Assembly (NCBI GenBank): GCA_021793315.1
Contig: JAJYSZ010000013.1
Coordinates: 1-53,177 of the forward strand
Reading direction: 5' to 3'
From: Bacillota bacterium
GTDB taxonomy: Bacteria > Bacillota > Sulfobacillia > JAJZYS01 > JAJYTV01
DNA length: 53,177 nt
The notes under the pieces are model-generated. The model was given only the letters and a program-made list of their open reading frames with translations, did not search any database and had not been told where the DNA came from. The translations under genes were made by a program, and so were the position numbers. Numbering within the stretch: the first letter of the stretch is position 1; the number at the start of each line of letters is the position of its first letter. This document shows positions 9,195 through 17,795 of this stretch, in pieces.

Positions 9195-9440
9195 CTACTC
9201 GCCGAGATAACCGCGGACGAGCTCTTCCAGGAGTTCGTCGCGCTCGATCTGACGGATCAGGTTGCGCGCATTGCGGTGCGCGGTGATGTAGGCGGGATCG
9301 CCCGAGAGCAGGTAGCCGACGAGCTGCACGACCGGATTGTAGCCCTTCTCGCGAAGGGCTGCGTGCACCGTCCGCAGCACCTCGGCAGCGTCGGGACCTT
9401 CCGGCCGCACGTCAAACATGCGCGTCCTGTCGTCCGACAT
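9195..9440 (-). CDS. ireB: IreB family (UPF0297) regulatory phosphoprotein
   Basis: [81 protein letters not shown]. Confidence 0.92.
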   Translation of the reverse strand: MSDDRTRMFDVRPEGPDAAEVLRTVHAALREKGYNPVVQLVGYLLSGDPAYITAHRNARNLIRQIERDELLEELVRGYLGE

Positions 9441-9467
9441 AGCCTTACCTCCCACCCGCGGCCCCCT

Positions 9468-12146
9468 TCAGGCCAAGGCCGCTATCGCGGCTTCCTTGCC
9501 TGCGGCCAGCGCCGATGGCGCAAGCTCGGGGTTCTTCGCGCCTCCCTGGGCGAGATCCGGGCGCCCACCGCCGCGACCATTCGCTGCTTTGGCCATACGT
9601 CCCAGGATGTCCCCTGCACGCACTCCGCGCTGTACCAGGTCCGGGCTGACCGCGCAGAGCAGATGCAGGTTTCCGTCCAGCCGCGAGGCTAGGCATAGGA
9701 TACCTCGTTTGCCCTGTGACCGCCACATATCCGCAACCTCGCGCAGGCCGCCGAGATCGACCCCCGCCACCTCCCCGGCGAGGACACCGGCGCCGCCGAC
9801 GTCCTCCTCGCTCTCCCACAGGCCCTGCAGGGACTCGTAGAGACCGCTGCGGCGCAGCCGGGCGATCTCGTCGCCGCGCCGCGCGATTTCCTGGCTGAGC
9901 TCAAGCGCCCGGGCGCCGAGTCCCTCCGGGGTCGTGCGCAGGCGCTCGCACGCCTCGGCCTGAAGCGACTCGATCTCCTGCCAGCGAGCAAGCGCCGCCG
10001 GTCCCGTCAGGGCCACGATGCGGCGGATGCCCGAGCCAACCGAGGCCTCCTCCACGATCTTGAACGGTCCGATCTCCCCCGTGCGGCCCACATGCGTGCC
10101 GCCGCAGAGCTCGCGGGAGAACCCCTCGACCTCGACCATGCGCACCGTGTCCCCGTACTTCTCTTCAAAAAGGGCCATGGCACCCCGCTTGCGCGCCTCG
10201 GCGGGGGTCGTCTCGATCGTGGTGACGGGCTGGTCGCGGCAGATCTCTTCGGTTACGCGGCGCTCGACGGCCTGGATCTCCTCCGGCCGCATCGCCTCGT
10301 GATGCAGGAAGTCGAAGCGCAGGCGCTCGGGGTCGACGACCGATCCGGCCTGGCGGACGTGCGAGCCGAGAACCTCCCGCAAGGCGGCGTGCAGCAGATG
10401 CGTGGCCGAGTGGTTGCGCATCGTGGCCCGCCGCCTCTGCTCATCGACGCTGGCCCGCAGGCCCTCGCCCACCTTCACGCTGCCCTGCACCACCTCGCCG
10501 ACATGCAGGATGCGCCCGCCCGGCAGCTTGCGGGTGTCGGAAACCTCCACCCTGCCCGCCTGCCCGACCAGGACGCCGCGGTCGCCGACCTGGCCGCCGC
10601 CCTCGCCATAGAACGGTGTGCGGCTGATCAGAAGGCGCACCTGGCTGCCTTCGCCAGCCTCCTCACATCTCTCTTCGCCGACGAAGAGCGCCTGGAGCTC
10701 GCCCTCGTCCTCCAGGGCCTCGTAGCCCGTGAATTCGGTCGCGGGAATCACGCTCGTGGCCGCCGCGATCGCGGCCAGTTCGCCTTCCCGCTGGCCGCGC
10801 GCAGCGCGCGCCCTCTGCCGCTGCGCCGCGAGCTCCACATCGAAGCCCTGGCGATCGAGCCGCAGGCCCTCTTGCGCGACAATCTCTTCCGTCAGTTCGA
10901 TCGGAAAGCCGTAGGTGTCATACAGAAGGAACGCCGCACTGCCCGGGAAGACCCCGCCTTCAGCCGCCTTCATTTGCTGTTCCAGGATCCGCCCGCCATC
11001 CTCGAGGGTCTGCGAGAAACGCTCCTCCTCGGCGGCGAGCGCGACCCGCACGCTCTCCTGGCGCTCCGCGAGTTCCGGATAGGCCTCGCCGAGCGAGGCG
11101 ATGACCCCTGGCAGGAGATCGGGGAGGAAGGGACTCTTCAGCCCGAGCCCACGGCCCATGCGCACCGCCCGGCGGATGATGCGCCGCAGGACGTACCCGC
11201 GTCCCTCGTTGTCCGGCAGCACGCCGTCGACGACCAGAAAGGCCGCAGCCCGCAGGTGGTCCGCGATGACGCGGAACGGAAAGCCCTCTTCGCCGCGGTC
11301 GTACGGCTTGCCGCTCAGACGGACGATTTCGCCGATGATCCCCTGGAAGAGGTCCGTGTCCCAGTTGCTCGGGACGCCTTGCAGCACCGAGACCACGCGT
11401 TCAAGCCCCATGCCGGTGTCGATCGAGGGGCGCGGCAGCGGGGTAAGATTCCCCTCCTTGTCACGGTCGAACTGCATGAAGACGAGGTTCCAGATTTCGA
11501 GGTAGCGGTCGCATGCGCAGGTGACGAAGTCGCAGTCCGGCCCGCAGGCGTGCTCCGGACCGCGGTCGTAGAAGATCTCCGCCGTCGGTCCGCATGGGCC
11601 CGTGTCGCCCATCGACCAGAAGTTGTCCCGCTCGCCGAAACGGCCTATGCGCTCGGGTCCGACGCCAGCGACCTCCTGCCAGAGGGCGAATGCCTCGTCA
11701 TCCTGCTCGTACACGGAGTAATAGATCCTGTCCTTCGGAATACCAAAGCGCCCTACAAGCAGCTCGTAGGCGAATTCCATCGCGTCGCGCTTGAAGTAGT
11801 CGCCGAAGCTGAAGTTTCCGAGCATCTCGAAAAAAGTATGGTGGCGCAGCGTGCGCCCGACCTGGTCCAGGTCGTTGTGCTTGCCACTGACGCGCATGCA
11901 GCGCTGCGCCGTCGTCGCACGCCGGTAGGGGCGCTGCTCGCGGCCAAGGAAGACATCCTTGAACTGGACCATGCCGGCGTTCGTGAAGAGCAGCGTCGGA
12001 TCGCCGTGCGGGACGAGCGACGCGCTCTCCACAGCGGCGTGGCCACGCTCCTTGAAGAACTCGAGAAAGGCGGCACGGACTTCCGCGGACAGCAAAGCGG
12101 TTTCCTCCTCGGACAATTTGCTCCCAGTATACCGCCACCTGTCCAA
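9468..12146 (-). CDS. alaS: Alanine--tRNA ligase
   Basis: 892 aa; FTNAGMVQFKDVFLG, RRATTAQRCMRVSGKHNDL, SATHLLHAALREVLG, CGGTHVGRTGEIG, C-terminal DHHA1 region. Confidence 0.97.
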   Translation of the reverse strand: MDRWRYTGSKLSEEETALLSAEVRAAFLEFFKERGHAAVESASLVPHGDPTLLFTNAGMVQFKDVFLGREQRPYRRATTAQRCMRVSGKHNDLDQVGRTLRHHTFFEMLGNFSFGDYFKRDAMEFAYELLVGRFGIPKDRIYYSVYEQDDEAFALWQEVAGVGPERIGRFGERDNFWSMGDTGPCGPTAEIFYDRGPEHACGPDCDFVTCACDRYLEIWNLVFMQFDRDKEGNLTPLPRPSIDTGMGLERVVSVLQGVPSNWDTDLFQGIIGEIVRLSGKPYDRGEEGFPFRVIADHLRAAAFLVVDGVLPDNEGRGYVLRRIIRRAVRMGRGLGLKSPFLPDLLPGVIASLGEAYPELAERQESVRVALAAEEERFSQTLEDGGRILEQQMKAAEGGVFPGSAAFLLYDTYGFPIELTEEIVAQEGLRLDRQGFDVELAAQRQRARAARGQREGELAAIAAATSVIPATEFTGYEALEDEGELQALFVGEERCEEAGEGSQVRLLISRTPFYGEGGGQVGDRGVLVGQAGRVEVSDTRKLPGGRILHVGEVVQGSVKVGEGLRASVDEQRRRATMRNHSATHLLHAALREVLGSHVRQAGSVVDPERLRFDFLHHEAMRPEEIQAVERRVTEEICRDQPVTTIETTPAEARKRGAMALFEEKYGDTVRMVEVEGFSRELCGGTHVGRTGEIGPFKIVEEASVGSGIRRIVALTGPAALARWQEIESLQAEACERLRTTPEGLGARALELSQEIARRGDEIARLRRSGLYESLQGLWESEEDVGGAGVLAGEVAGVDLGGLREVADMWRSQGKRGILCLASRLDGNLHLLCAVSPDLVQRGVRAGDILGRMAKAANGRGGGRPDLAQGGAKNPELAPSALAAGKEAAIAALA

Positions 12147-12152
12147 ACGGCG

Positions 12153-13193
12153 TTAGCGCAGCGGCCGAGGCATCAGGAGGCGACGGGCGAGGAGGCGGAT
12201 GGTGGCGACGGCGATGCCGGTGACCGGCGCCGCCACCAGGAGCCCTGGCACCCCTGCCACATCCCCGCCGATGAAGAGCGCGGCCACGATCAGCACGGGG
12301 TGGAGCCCCATCTGCTCGCCGACGAGCCAGGGCGCGAGAAAGTTGCCCTCGGTCTCGTGGATGAGCAGGAACGAGACGGCCACCCAGCCCGCCGTCGCCA
12401 GCGACCGGCCCGATGCGATGGCGACAGCGGGCAGGGCGCCGAGAAACGGCCCGACGAACGGCACCATGTCTGTCAGTCCGGCCACAAGGCCGACCGTGAC
12501 GCCGTAGCCCAGGTGAAAAGCCGTCATGACGCTGAACGCCATGATGGCCACCACCGCCGCCACGACGAACTGGCCCCGCAGGTATCCGGAAAGCACGCGG
12601 TCGACGGCCCCGAGCCAGGCCTCAGCCTCGCTCTGCGCCGTCGGCGGCAGGATGCTCAAGACCGCCCGCCGGATGCGCGGCGCGTCGCGCAGGAAATAGT
12701 AGCCGATCCACGGCGCCACGCCGACGCCGAGCAGGAGCGGCGCCGCATCCAGAAGCCCCTGCGCCAATCCCTGCAGGCCCCCGACCACCCTCTGCTCCAC
12801 CGCACCGATCAAGGCGTCGCCCGCGCGCCGATAGGTTTCCGGCCACGCTCCGCTGCGCGACAGGCGATCATAGTCCGTCATCAGCATATCGAGGCCGTGG
12901 CCGATCTGCGGCAGTTGGCGCAGAAGATGGCTTGACTCCCGGCCAAGCTCGGGCACCACCCAAACGCCGGCCAGCACGATCAGCAGGAGCGCAAGGAAAA
13001 AGACGCCCTGCACCGCCCTGTGCCTGACAACCCCCCGGGCCACCAGGTAGCGCACGGGACCGCTCAGGACGTAAGCCAGGACGCCTGCAAGAAGGATCGG
13101 CAGCAGGAAGCCGCGCGCGATCCAGAGAACGGCCGCGGCAGCGACGGCCGCCGCGGCCGCGAACCAGACGGTCCTAGCGCGTCGCGCGCGCAA
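12153..13193 (-). CDS. AI-2E family transporter (YrrI/PerM-like permease)
   Basis: 346 aa, multiple TMs, GYGVTVGLVAGLTDMVPFVGPFLGALPAVAIA, ETEGNFLAPWLVGEQMGLHPVLIVAALFIGG. Confidence 0.9.
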   Translation of the reverse strand: MRARRARTVWFAAAAAVAAAAVLWIARGFLLPILLAGVLAYVLSGPVRYLVARGVVRHRAVQGVFFLALLLIVLAGVWVVPELGRESSHLLRQLPQIGHGLDMLMTDYDRLSRSGAWPETYRRAGDALIGAVEQRVVGGLQGLAQGLLDAAPLLLGVGVAPWIGYYFLRDAPRIRRAVLSILPPTAQSEAEAWLGAVDRVLSGYLRGQFVVAAVVAIMAFSVMTAFHLGYGVTVGLVAGLTDMVPFVGPFLGALPAVAIASGRSLATAGWVAVSFLLIHETEGNFLAPWLVGEQMGLHPVLIVAALFIGGDVAGVPGLLVAAPVTGIAVATIRLLARRLLMPRPLR

Positions 13194-13341
13194 TTAAGTG
13201 CCGTCCCCCCTGCGCCGCGTTGGCCGCGGCCTGGGCACCTATGCGCAGCCAGCGCCGCCGCTGGCTGCGACGCTGCATCCACATCACGACGCCTGCCGCC
13301 ACAAGCCCGCCTGTGATCATCCCCCGCACGTACCTGCCCAT
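13174..13341 (-). CDS. Small single-TM basic protein of unknown function
   Basis: Translation MGRYVRGMITGGLVAAGVVMWMQRRSQRRRWLRIGAQAAANAAQGGRHLIARATR; tight spacing within the operon. Confidence 0.55.
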   Translation of the reverse strand: MGRYVRGMITGGLVAAGVVMWMQRRSQRRRWLRIGAQAAANAAQGGRHLIARATR

Positions 13342-13346
13342 AGCAC

Positions 13347-13514
13347 TCAACCTCCTTCCTCGGAGTCCACGGGAATGAGATCGCCTTCCTCGCCGATGAG
13401 GAAGAGCTGGCTTCCGGTCGGCGTGGCCTGCCACTCGATGCAGCAGTCCCAGCAGTAGAACTGGTCCGGACCAACCTGCCCCGTGGCCCGGCTGCCGCAG
13501 CTAGGGCAGACCAT
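13347..13514 (-). CDS. Small zinc-ribbon protein
   Basis: 55 aa MVCPSCGSRATGQVGPDQFYCWDCCIEWQATPTGSQLFLIGEEGDLIPVDSEEGG with two CxxC pairs. Confidence 0.6.
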   Translation of the reverse strand: MVCPSCGSRATGQVGPDQFYCWDCCIEWQATPTGSQLFLIGEEGDLIPVDSEEGG

Positions 13515-13896
13515 GGCTGGACCTCGGCGACTCGACGCGACTGGCCGGCACGAGTTCGCGCCCATGCACGACGTCATGCCACAAGCCGCGCGAGATGACA
13601 TAGAGCGGTGTCTCGAGCCCATCCGAGAGCACCAGGTCGTAGACGCGCCACTGGCCATGGCGATCGAGCAACGGACCATCGCGCAGGAATGCATCGCTAG
13701 CCTGGGTGGCCGACCCGGCGACGAGGCGGTCGCCAACGCGGCGGAGCACGGTGTAGACGCCGCGCTCAGTGCGCAGGCTCCTGATGTGACCGTCGCCGAA
13801 GCCGATGTCGCGGACCCGGCCAATGCGGTGACCCCGCTCGTCGCGCACGGCGTGGCCGATCAGTTCTCGAGCGAGCAACTGCGTCACCCCCGTCAT
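13501..13896 (-). CDS. PRC-barrel domain protein
   Basis: MTGVTQLLARELIGHAVRDERGHRIGRVRDIGFGDGHIRSLRTERG..; PRC-barrel pattern. Confidence 0.7.
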   Translation of the reverse strand: MTGVTQLLARELIGHAVRDERGHRIGRVRDIGFGDGHIRSLRTERGVYTVLRRVGDRLVAGSATQASDAFLRDGPLLDRHGQWRVYDLVLSDGLETPLYVISRGLWHDVVHGRELVPASRVESPRSSHGLP

Positions 13897-13993
13897 GAGT
13901 TTCCGCAGACGAGGGTGACGCAATACAGCAAAACGGGTTTTTCAGGCGCCAAAACATCGCGCAGCCGGCAGGGCCGGGCGACGCCAAAGGATC

Positions 13994-15067
13994 CTAGATC
14001 GCCTGCTCGATGATGCCACCGCCGAGGCAGTCGTCGCCCGCGTAGAACACGGCCGACTGCCCCGGCGCAATCGCCGTCTGAGCTTCGAGGAACGAAACCC
14101 CGACCCGCCCGGCTCCCAGCGGCTGCACCCTCGCAGGCGCCTCCCGGCCATGGGCGCGGATGCGGACCGTGCAGTCGAAGGCAGCTTCAGGCCAGGCGTC
14201 CGACACGAAGTGCACGTCCTCGACGATGCAGCCGCGCCCGTCGAGTTCTTCGCGGTGGCCGATGACGACGGTATTCTCTCCTGACCTGAGCTCAAGTACG
14301 TAGTACGGCCGCTCGGCCGCGAGGCCAATGCCCCGGCGCTGCCCGACCGTGAAGTGGGTGATCGGCGGGCTCTCGCCCAGGTCTTGCCCCAGGCGGTCAA
14401 CGAAGCGTCCCTTCGGCAGGGCTTCCGTGACCAGTTGGCGGTAGTCGCCTGATACGAAGCAGATCTCCTGCGAATCGGGCTTGTCCCAGGTGCGCAGTCC
14501 CAGCGACTGGGCCACCTTGCGAATCTCAGGCTTTTCGTAGTGGCCCACCGGGAAGAGAACCCGTCGCAGCTCGGACTGCCCAAGGCCCCAGAGCACATAG
14601 GTCTGATCCTTGCGGGAGTCTGCCGCCCGCAGGAGCCGGTAGCCGGCTTCAGCCTCCTCCACCCGGGCGTAATGGCCCGTCGCGAGATAGTCTGCGTCGA
14701 GCGCGGCGGCCCGCCGCAGAAGCTCCGAGAACTTGACCTCGCGGTTGCACGCGATGCAGGGATTCGGCGTGCGGCCGCGCAGGTATTCGGACCTGAAGTT
14801 CTCGATCACCTGCTGGTGGAAACGCTCCCGCAGGTTCAGGACATAATGCGGGATGCCAAGCGCGGTGCAGACGGAGCGCGCATCCTCGACGGCACCGATC
14901 GAGCAGCAGCCGCCCTGGTGCGCCATCTGTTCCTCGCTCATCTCCGGCCAGATCTCCATCGTCACGCCGATCACGTCGTAGCCCTCCTGCACCAGCAGGG
15001 CCGCTGCGACCGAAGAGTCGACGCCGCCGCTCATCGCGCAGACAACGCGCTTTCTCGCCTCAGCCAT
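13994..15067 (-). CDS. mnmA: tRNA 2-thiouridine(34) synthase MnmA
   Basis: 357 aa; MSGGVDSSVAAALLVQEGYDVIGVTM, TPNPCIACNREVKF, TGHYARVE, KPDSQEICFVSGDYR, FTVGQRRGIGL. Confidence 0.97.
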   Translation of the reverse strand: MAEARKRVVCAMSGGVDSSVAAALLVQEGYDVIGVTMEIWPEMSEEQMAHQGGCCSIGAVEDARSVCTALGIPHYVLNLRERFHQQVIENFRSEYLRGRTPNPCIACNREVKFSELLRRAAALDADYLATGHYARVEEAEAGYRLLRAADSRKDQTYVLWGLGQSELRRVLFPVGHYEKPEIRKVAQSLGLRTWDKPDSQEICFVSGDYRQLVTEALPKGRFVDRLGQDLGESPPITHFTVGQRRGIGLAAERPYYVLELRSGENTVVIGHREELDGRGCIVEDVHFVSDAWPEAAFDCTVRIRAHGREAPARVQPLGAGRVGVSFLEAQTAIAPGQSAVFYAGDDCLGGGIIEQAI

Positions 15068-16208
15068 GGGACACCATCAGCTCGCGCTGGCGCTCGACGA
15101 TGCGGCGCAGCACGGAGGCCGTCTCGTCGATCTCCTGCGTGGTGTTGCCCCGCCCCACCGTGAGGCGCAGTCCCTCGCGCGCCGACTGGGGATCGAGTCC
15201 GATGCCCGTCAGTACATGCGATGCCTCGAGCGATCCGGAACTGCAGGCCGAACCCATGGAGCCGCAGATGCCGTGCAGATCGAGGTTCAACACAAGCGCC
15301 TCGCCGTCGACTCCCCTGAAGCGCACCAGGAGGTGACCTGGCAGGCAGTTCTGGGGATCGCCGAGGCGCTCGGCCCCCGGCAGGTCGCAAAGAGTCCGCC
15401 ACAGCCGATCCCGAAGCGTCCGCATGTGGGCGGCTCGCACCTCCATCTCCTGGCGCGCGAGGCGCGCCGCGGCGCCAAACCCGACGATGCCTGCGACGTT
15501 TTCCGTGCCGGCCCGCCGGCCGCGCTCCTGCCCGCCGCCGGTCTGCAGGGGATCGACCGCGATGCCGCGCCGCAGGTAAAGGGCCCCGACGCCCTTCGGC
15601 CCGTAGAACTTGTGGGCCGTGAGGGACAGCGCGTCCACTTGGAGCTCCTGGACGTCGAGCGGCAGCTGGCCCGCGACCTGCACCGCGTCGGTATGCATGA
15701 TGGCGCCCTTCTCGTGCGCGATCTCCGCGATCTCCCGCACCGGTTCGATCGTGCCCAGTTCGTTGTTGGCGGCCATCACGGTCACCAGGGCCGTCCGGTC
15801 GTCGACTGCCTGGCGGACGGCAGCGGGATCGAGGCGGCCCCGCCCGTCGGGCCGGACGACGGCGAGGCGGGCGCCACGGACCTCTTCCGCCCTGCACGCG
15901 TGGAGCACTGCATGATGCTCGATGGCCGAAGTCACGATGGCAGTGCGCACGTCCCCATGCGCCGCCGGCAGGCCCCGCACGGCCAGATTGTCGGCCTCCG
16001 TGCCGCCTGACGTGAAGATGATCTCGCTCGGATCGGCTCCGATCAGCGCCGCCACCTCGCCACGCGCCTGGTCGACGGCCCGCCTCGCCGCCTGCCCCAT
16101 GGCATGCACGGAAGAGGCATTGCCGTACTGGTCGCGAAGATAGGGCAGCATCGCCTCAAGCACCCGCTGGTCGAGCGGAGTGGTGGCAGCGTGGTCAAGA
16201 TAGATCAA
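15060..16208 (-). CDS. iscS: Cysteine desulfurase (IscS/NifS type) partnered with MnmA
   Basis: 382 aa; MIYLDHAATTPLDQRVLEAMLPYL, FTSGGTEADNLAV, LTAHKFYGPKGVGALYLRRG, SMGSACSSGSLEASHVL. Confidence 0.95.
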   Translation of the reverse strand: MIYLDHAATTPLDQRVLEAMLPYLRDQYGNASSVHAMGQAARRAVDQARGEVAALIGADPSEIIFTSGGTEADNLAVRGLPAAHGDVRTAIVTSAIEHHAVLHACRAEEVRGARLAVVRPDGRGRLDPAAVRQAVDDRTALVTVMAANNELGTIEPVREIAEIAHEKGAIMHTDAVQVAGQLPLDVQELQVDALSLTAHKFYGPKGVGALYLRRGIAVDPLQTGGGQERGRRAGTENVAGIVGFGAAARLARQEMEVRAAHMRTLRDRLWRTLCDLPGAERLGDPQNCLPGHLLVRFRGVDGEALVLNLDLHGICGSMGSACSSGSLEASHVLTGIGLDPQSAREGLRLTVGRGNTTQEIDETASVLRRIVERQRELMVSHG

Positions 16209-16229
16209 GGCTCTCCCCCACCCTTGTCG

Positions 16230-16673
16230 TCAGATATCGTAGACAGGCGCCGCCTCCCGTTCGACGGCCAGCGCCTCGTCGCGCAGATCGGCAAGCGTCT
16301 GCGCCGCAAGGAAATCGTCTACCGTCTGTTTGAGGCGAGTCCAGAGGGCGTGCTCGAGGCAGAAGCCGTGCAGGTGCGGCGCCCCCGGGGGGCAGGCGCA
16401 ATCCTCCGCCGCAAAGGTGCCCTCGACCGCCTCGACAACCTGGAGGAGCGAGATCGACTCGGCCCTTCGCGCGAGAATGTAGCCGCCCTGCGCGCCGCGC
16501 GCGCTCTGCACGAGTCCGGCACGCCGCAGGGGCGTGATCAGCTGCTCGAGGTAGTGTTCTGGCAGGTTCTGGCGCTCGGCGATCTGCTTGACCGAAAGCG
16601 GTGCGTCGCCCTGATCCAGGGCAAGAGCCAGCATCGCGCGCATTCCGTAGCGCGCCCGCGTAGAAATGCGCAT
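16230..16673 (-). CDS. Rrf2 family transcriptional regulator (CymR position; three C-terminal Cys)
   Basis: MRISTRARYGMRAMLALALDQG..NLPEHYLEQLITPLRRAGLVQSARGAQGGYILAR..EDCACPPGAPHLHGFCLEHALW. Confidence 0.9.
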   Translation of the reverse strand: MRISTRARYGMRAMLALALDQGDAPLSVKQIAERQNLPEHYLEQLITPLRRAGLVQSARGAQGGYILARRAESISLLQVVEAVEGTFAAEDCACPPGAPHLHGFCLEHALWTRLKQTVDDFLAAQTLADLRDEALAVEREAAPVYDI

Positions 16674-16711
16674 GCGCACGCCCTCCAATTCCGATAAAAT
16701 CACTGGCATTT

Positions 16712-16740
16712 AAGCTAGCATCGGCTCGAAAGGCTGTCAA
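16712..16740 (-). promoter_or_regulatory. Sigma-A-type promoter TTGACA-N17-TAGCTT for the Rrf2-iscS-mnmA operon
   Basis: Minus strand ttgaca gcctttcgagccgatgc tagctt just upstream of the Rrf2 gene. Confidence 0.65.
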
Positions 16741-16756
16741 ACGGGGGTGACTGGAC

Positions 16757-17788
16757 TTGGAGATCGTCGGAGCGGTACACGGCCATTCCCGCTACTCGGA
16801 CGGGCGGGGCACGGTGGAGGAGATCCGCGACGCGGCGGCAGACGCCGGCCTCGACTTCCTCATCCTGACGGACCACGACACGCTCGCGCCCCTCACGGAC
16901 ATCGGCGAGGGCTTCTACCGCAACACCCTGGTGCTGTTCGGCTGCGAAGTGAGCCCGCCGACCAACCACCTGCTCGTGTTCGGCGCCGTGAGCTGCCCGG
17001 ACAGGAGCCGGCGGCCGCAGGAGTACCTCGACGACGCGAGGGGCCAAGGCGCCCTCACCTTTCTCGCCCATCCGCACGACCGCGGCGTGCCCCTTGCCCA
17101 CATCCCCTCGTACCGCTGGGATGCCTGGCCGATCGAAGGCTACACGGGCCTCGAGGTCTGGAACCACCTCTCGGACTGGTCGGGGCATCTTAAAGGGCTT
17201 GGTTCGGCCGTCCGGGCCCTGCGCCGCCCTGCCCACGCCCTGCACGGGCCGGAGGCTGAGACGCTGCGCCTCTGGGACGAGATGGGCAGAACGCGACCGG
17301 TCGCGGGCATCGCCGGCCTCGACGTGCACGACGTGCAGATCGGCCGGCCGCCGTTCGCCGCGCACATCTTCCGCTACCCCTACGCCATGCGCACCCTGCT
17401 CTGCTACGTCGACCTGCCCGCCTGGGGCGGCGATCCCGAAGCGGCCAAGGCGGACCTGCTTGGCGCGATCGCGCACGGTCGGCTGCACTTCGCGAACCGC
17501 GAACTCGGTGACGCGCGCGGCCTCGGCTTTTTCGGCCTGCGCCCGGGCGCGCCGCCGGCCACGATGGGCGACGAGGTGCCCGCCGGCGAGGTGCAGGAGC
17601 TGCGGCTCACATCGCCCCTCGCGGCGGACCTGCGCATCCTCAAGGACGGCACGGCGATCGGGGGTACGTCGGGCAGAGAGCTTGCGTTGCCCCCGGCGGG
17701 GCCGGGCGTCTACCGCGCAGAACTTCGCCTGCGCCGAGACGGGCGCTCCCTGCCCTGGGCATTCACAAATCCGATCTACCTGCGCTAG
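16757..17788 (+). CDS. PHP domain-containing phosphoesterase
   Basis: TTG start after gggggtga RBS; GAVHGHSRYSDGRGTVEEIRDAAADAGLDFLILTDHDTLAPL, LAHPHDRG, IAGLDVHD. Confidence 0.85.
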   Translation: MEIVGAVHGHSRYSDGRGTVEEIRDAAADAGLDFLILTDHDTLAPLTDIGEGFYRNTLVLFGCEVSPPTNHLLVFGAVSCPDRSRRPQEYLDDARGQGALTFLAHPHDRGVPLAHIPSYRWDAWPIEGYTGLEVWNHLSDWSGHLKGLGSAVRALRRPAHALHGPEAETLRLWDEMGRTRPVAGIAGLDVHDVQIGRPPFAAHIFRYPYAMRTLLCYVDLPAWGGDPEAAKADLLGAIAHGRLHFANRELGDARGLGFFGLRPGAPPATMGDEVPAGEVQELRLTSPLAADLRILKDGTAIGGTSGRELALPPAGPGVYRAELRLRRDGRSLPWAFTNPIYLR

Positions 17789-17795
17789 CCCGCGC

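Noticed and set aside
10092-12935. 947-aa plus-strand ORF opposite alaS
   Set aside because: Arg/Gln/Asp-rich antisense frame typical of high-GC DNA; the minus strand encodes a clear AlaS.
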